Shown: positions 24,765 to 27,523 of the stretch, one piece after another
How positions within the stretch are numbered: the stretch's first letter is position 1
How the letters are laid out: every line of letters starts with the position of its first letter
Virus record (IMG/VR): IMGVR_UViG_3300027861_000160
Location: 1 to 27,523 of that record
Source of the DNA: a virus
Strand: one strand, 5' to 3'
DNA length: 27,523 nucleotides
Program-made: the position numbers and the translations under genes
The notes under the pieces: generated by a model
Databases searched by the model: none
What the model was told of the DNA's origin: nothing
What the model saw: the letters and a program-made list of their open reading frames with translations, nothing else

Positions 24765-25423
24765 TGATTAAGCACGTTCATATTTGTGGCCTATTTCGGG
24801 CAGATCTTAAAGGCGTAGGCCAAAAAGACCTGTCTGTTGGTGCTGAAATATGGACGTGCAACGATTGGTACAGGTGTTATCCATGGATGATGCCAGACCG
24901 CGTTTTTAATATTCACTATGCCCCACACATCAACGAGAGTCGTGGCCGATTCCCAGGGAACTGGAAGAAGTGGTATGACAATGTAATTGATAATGGTGGC
25001 AAAGTGTCCGTTGTTCAAAAGATCGATGGCATTAATCCGGACGGTCAACACTTGTTGCCGATGGAGTTGCTTGATAAATTCAGTATAAGTAGTATGGGTT
25101 GTTCAATCAGCCTTGCATTATGCCTGGCAATACATGAGGGATTCCAAAAGATTACCCTTCATGGCGTTCGCCTTCGCGATGCTGAATACTCTCACCAGAT
25201 CGACTTTATCAACAACGCGCTGAAACATTGTACATTGAATGGCGTACAGGTGGACAATCCTTACGCAGAACAATGGAAGGCGAGAGAGGTCAGCAAGATC
25301 GATTGGAATAATGTGGTCGATGTTGACTGCGGAAGCCTTAAGCATCTTGTCAGATATTTCAAGCCTGACTTAACAATAACACTCCAAGAGGAACAACTAC
25401 CATGCCAGACGACATTGAAATGA
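24764..25423 (+). CDS. Rossmann-like protein resembling the MptE/DUF115 group, 219 aa
   Basis: The ATG at 24764 overlaps the previous stop (TAATG). The sequence opens MIKHVHICGLFRADL, then AEIWTCNDWYRCYPWMMPDR and MGCSISLALCLAIHEGFQKI, TLHGVRLRDAEYSHQIDF. The short GSx-like N-terminal strand, the W.CND..Y segment and the GCSISLALCLAI helix recall phage proteins related to MptE/DUF115 (glycosyl or nucleotide transfer folds). The match is from memory and partial. It overlaps the scaffold gene start by 22 bases, which is unusual for an enzyme gene within a head cluster. Confidence 0.5.
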   Translation: MIKHVHICGLFRADLKGVGQKDLSVGAEIWTCNDWYRCYPWMMPDRVFNIHYAPHINESRGRFPGNWKKWYDNVIDNGGKVSVVQKIDGINPDGQHLLPMELLDKFSISSMGCSISLALCLAIHEGFQKITLHGVRLRDAEYSHQIDFINNALKHCTLNGVQVDNPYAEQWKAREVSKIDWNNVVDVDCGSLKHLVRYFKPDLTITLQEEQLPCQTTLK

Positions 25424-26355
25424 GCGCCGAGCAGGAAACCGAAGAAGAGATGTCCATCGAAGAGCAGGAAGCTCTATTTGACCAGGATGAATCGGAATAC
25501 GAAGACGAAGACACTTCAACCGACGAGGATGCAGAAGATGAAGAAGCTGCAGACGACGAAGAGGAAGATGAAGAGTCAGCTGATGATTCAGATGATACTG
25601 AAGAAGACAGCGACGAAGAAGACTCTGATGATGATGCCGAAGAGGAAGAAGGTGAAGACGACGATGAAGACCCGTTGGCAGACATCAAAAAGAAAGCCGC
25701 AGCACTGAAGCAATCCGAGCAAGACGCTGCAGACAAAGCGACTGCTGATGCAGAACGCAGCGAGAAGATGTCAATCGCAAAAGACGAACTACTCAAGGAG
25801 CTATTCGGGCAGGAAAAGGTTAAGGTAGGCGACAAAGAAATTGACCTATCTCAGATGAAAGAAGACTATGGCGAAGACATTGACACTCTTATCACTGCCC
25901 GCGCATTTCAGATCGTAGAGCCCCTTATGGCAAAAGCAATGGAAACCTCAGGATATGCAAGTAGCGAAGAATTGCAGGCCCTTAAGTCAGAGAATGAAGA
26001 TTTTAGATTCATGTCCAAGGTTGCTCAAGAGCATCCAGACGCATGGAAGATTCGCGACGATGATAAATTCTGGAACTGGGTTGATGCCCAGGGCGACGAC
26101 GTAAAGACCTTAATTGAAAAGGGCGGCGTCGAGGGTACATCAAGCGTGATCGGTGCCTACAAGAAGGCATCAATCAAGAAGACCAACTCTGTCATTGACA
26201 AAAAGGCCACTGCGAAGAAAAAGCAGCACACCGACCTCCATGGCTCAACAGTGAGAACCAAGAAGGGCGGAAAAGGCAAGAAGGCCAAGAGAGGCGGCCA
26301 CATGTCTGAAGAGGAAGCCGCCGCAGAATTTGATGATTACGAGGTGGAAGACTGA
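25402..26355 (+). CDS. Capsid scaffolding protein
   Basis: GAGGAAC precedes the ATG at 25402. Residues about 8-92 are almost only D, E, S, A and T, followed by a charged helix (DIKKKAAALKQSEQDAADKA) and a C-terminal basic part (TAKKKQHTDLHGSTVRTKKG, GKGKKAKRGG) that would bind the capsid protein. This acidic-then-basic layout and the place immediately before the capsid gene are those of phage scaffolds. It would guide prohead assembly and then leave or be cut. No protease domain is seen. Confidence 0.8.
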   Translation: MPDDIEMSAEQETEEEMSIEEQEALFDQDESEYEDEDTSTDEDAEDEEAADDEEEDEESADDSDDTEEDSDEEDSDDDAEEEEGEDDDEDPLADIKKKAAALKQSEQDAADKATADAERSEKMSIAKDELLKELFGQEKVKVGDKEIDLSQMKEDYGEDIDTLITARAFQIVEPLMAKAMETSGYASSEELQALKSENEDFRFMSKVAQEHPDAWKIRDDDKFWNWVDAQGDDVKTLIEKGGVEGTSSVIGAYKKASIKKTNSVIDKKATAKKKQHTDLHGSTVRTKKGGKGKKAKRGGHMSEEEAAAEFDDYEVED

Positions 26356-26567
26356 TGAGCAACAAGGAAACTCAGACTTTAACCGCAACATGCACCTACA
26401 AAACCAAGGTGATTGACATCGAAGCGATGAAGAATGAAACTCGTTGCCCTCACCCCCGTTGCAAGAAAATACTTTTCAAAGGAATACTTGGACCCGGTAC
26501 CAGAATCGAAGTGCTCTGCCAAGGTTGCAGGAACATGACGATTATTCAGGTGGTTCCGAGTCAATGA
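26355..26567 (+). CDS. Com-like zinc-finger protein, 70 aa
   Basis: The start overlaps the scaffold stop (TGATG) and GAGGTGG lies upstream. The pattern TRCPHPRCKKILFKGI...IEVLCQGCR matches phage Mu Com (C..C.K.LFK...IE..C..C), which binds mRNA to allow translation of the DNA-modification gene mom. No mom-like gene follows within this window; the capsid gene does. Here it could be a translational regulator of the capsid gene or only a related zinc finger. Confidence 0.65.
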   Translation: MSNKETQTLTATCTYKTKVIDIEAMKNETRCPHPRCKKILFKGILGPGTRIEVLCQGCRNMTIIQVVPSQ

Positions 26568-26653
26568 ATTAACATAAATCACATCTAGTAACTGCCACTA
26601 GCCAGAACGCCGTGAGTGTCCGTGCATTGGTCAACCAAAAAGGGAGGCTACCA
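26568..26653 (+). promoter_or_regulatory. Capsid gene leader
   Basis: The gap contains a short hairpin CTAGT-AACTGCC-ACTAG and the strong ribosome binding site GGGAGG before the capsid ATG. No terminator or good promoter is visible. Confidence 0.4.
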
Positions 26654-27523
26654 ATGGCCAACTATAACACAAACGGCGATCTGACACAACGGACCGCTGT
26701 AAAGGCTGCAAAGCGACTTCTGAAGCGCGCCCAGGAAATGATGATCCTGGAACGTTTCGGGCAGAAAGACCCGCAGCCACAGAACAGCGGGAAGACTCGT
26801 ACCTACCGGAGATATCATTCTCTGGCGGCTCTTCCTGCAACCGCGCCTTTGGCAGAAGGTGTAACCCCGACCGCGAAGAAGCTTACGTATTCTGACGTGT
26901 CGGTTACGCTCGAAACTTATGGCGATCTCGTGGAATTGACCCGCGAAGTGAAGCTCTACCATGAAGACCCTGTTTTCAAGGAAACCTTCAACATCCTGGG
27001 TGAACAGCAGGCGGAAGTCGTTGAGCTGATTCGTTGGAACGCGCTGAAAGGCGGAACTAACGTTTTCTATGCCAACAACGTTTCATCCCGCGCAACTGTT
27101 GACTCTCCTGCAACTTCTGCAGACCTGAAGCGCATTGAGCGTGGATTTATGCGGAATCGCGCAACCAAGATCACCAAGATCGTCAAGGCCAGTCCAAAGG
27201 TTTCAACAGAGCCTATCCAGGCTGCATTCGTGCTGCTTGGCCACACAGACTGTAAGGCTGACTTGGAAGCTCTTGCCGGCTGGGTTCCTGTTGCCAATTA
27301 CGGCGACAGCATGAAAGCCATGCCGCAGGAAGTTGGAAGCTTTGGGGTCTATCGTGTCCTCTTGTCTTCTCTCTTTACTTCATGGGAAGTTGCTGGTGCC
27401 TCTGGTACTACCTATCTTTCCGGTGGTGAAGAAGTCAGCTCCGCCGCGAATTGTGATGTATATCCGCTTATCGCACTCGCCCGAGATGCCTACGCTATCG
27501 TTCCTCTCCAGGGATATGGCGCG
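26654..27523 (+). CDS. Major capsid protein, N4-gp56 family (runs off the right end)
   Basis: The first 290 codons are visible, starting at the ATG at 26654 behind GGGAGGCTACCA. The N-terminus (AVKAAKRLLKRAQEMMILER, FGQKDPQPQNSGKTRTYRRY) and ATAPLAEGVTPTAKKLTYSD, VTLETYGDLVELTREVKLYH, are typical of N4-gp56-type capsid proteins. These form the HK97-fold shell. Placement after scaffold and before the window end fits. The C-terminus is missing only because the window ends. Confidence 0.9.
   Translation, partial: MANYNTNGDLTQRTAVKAAKRLLKRAQEMMILERFGQKDPQPQNSGKTRTYRRYHSLAALPATAPLAEGVTPTAKKLTYSDVSVTLETYGDLVELTREVKLYHEDPVFKETFNILGEQQAEVVELIRWNALKGGTNVFYANNVSSRATVDSPATSADLKRIERGFMRNRATKITKIVKASPKVSTEPIQAAFVLLGHTDCKADLEALAGWVPVANYGDSMKAMPQEVGSFGVYRVLLSSLFTSWEVAGASGTTYLSGGEEVSSAANCDVYPLIALARDAYAIVPLQGYGA

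Overview
This window is a stretch of a tailed double-stranded DNA phage (Caudoviricetes), running from its replication and recombination genes, read leftwards, to its packaging and head genes, read rightwards. The evidence is the order small terminase, large terminase, portal, scaffold, N4-gp56-type major capsid protein on the + strand, with a DnaB-family helicase, a replication initiator, a YqaJ/lambda-exo-type nuclease and a DUF1351 coiled-coil protein on the - strand. No integrase, lysis or tail gene is visible. Promoters look like bacterial sigma70 promoters (TTGACA with TATAAT-like boxes) and Shine-Dalgarno sequences are strong. The host cannot be named from this window.

Layout. Positions 1-13600 are almost all - strand genes: small cysteine-rich proteins, a DUF4406 protein, a broken adenine/cytosine-N4 methyltransferase, the helicase and initiator, an XRE regulator, the recombination block (DUF1351, zinc-finger proteins, a conserved protein of unknown function and the YqaJ nuclease), several micro-genes, and a cytosine-C5 methyltransferase that hides a second 307-codon reading frame. 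Genes are packed with ATGA/TAATG-type overlaps, and the few gaps hold promoters, terminators and structured RNAs. One small zinc-ribbon gene at 7197-7436 points the other way. Positions 13600-13780 form a divergent promoter region.

Positions 13780-14670 are an RNA gene cluster on the + strand: a tRNA-like gene with an odd anticodon loop, tRNA-His(GTG), a complete tmRNA (ssrA) with its own tag reading frame, a 76-nt element folding as a circularly permuted tRNA, tRNA-Thr(TGT), and a terminator. This cluster is the most unusual part of the window. It is followed by an AntA/KilAC antirepressor gene with a structured leader, a 355-base gap without a gene, and then the packaging and head block with small accessory genes (YopX-like, DnaJ-type zinc motif, Com-like zinc finger) between the major ones. 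The capsid gene runs off the right end.

How the parts may work together: two - strand promoters share a 31-bp inverted repeat (ATCCTAG-N17-CTAGGAT) over the -35 box, so one repressor could control both the initiator/recombination operon and the nuclease operon. The tRNA/tmRNA cluster would support or retune translation during infection. The + strand promoters before the antirepressor, small terminase, portal and pre-capsid genes would drive the later genes.
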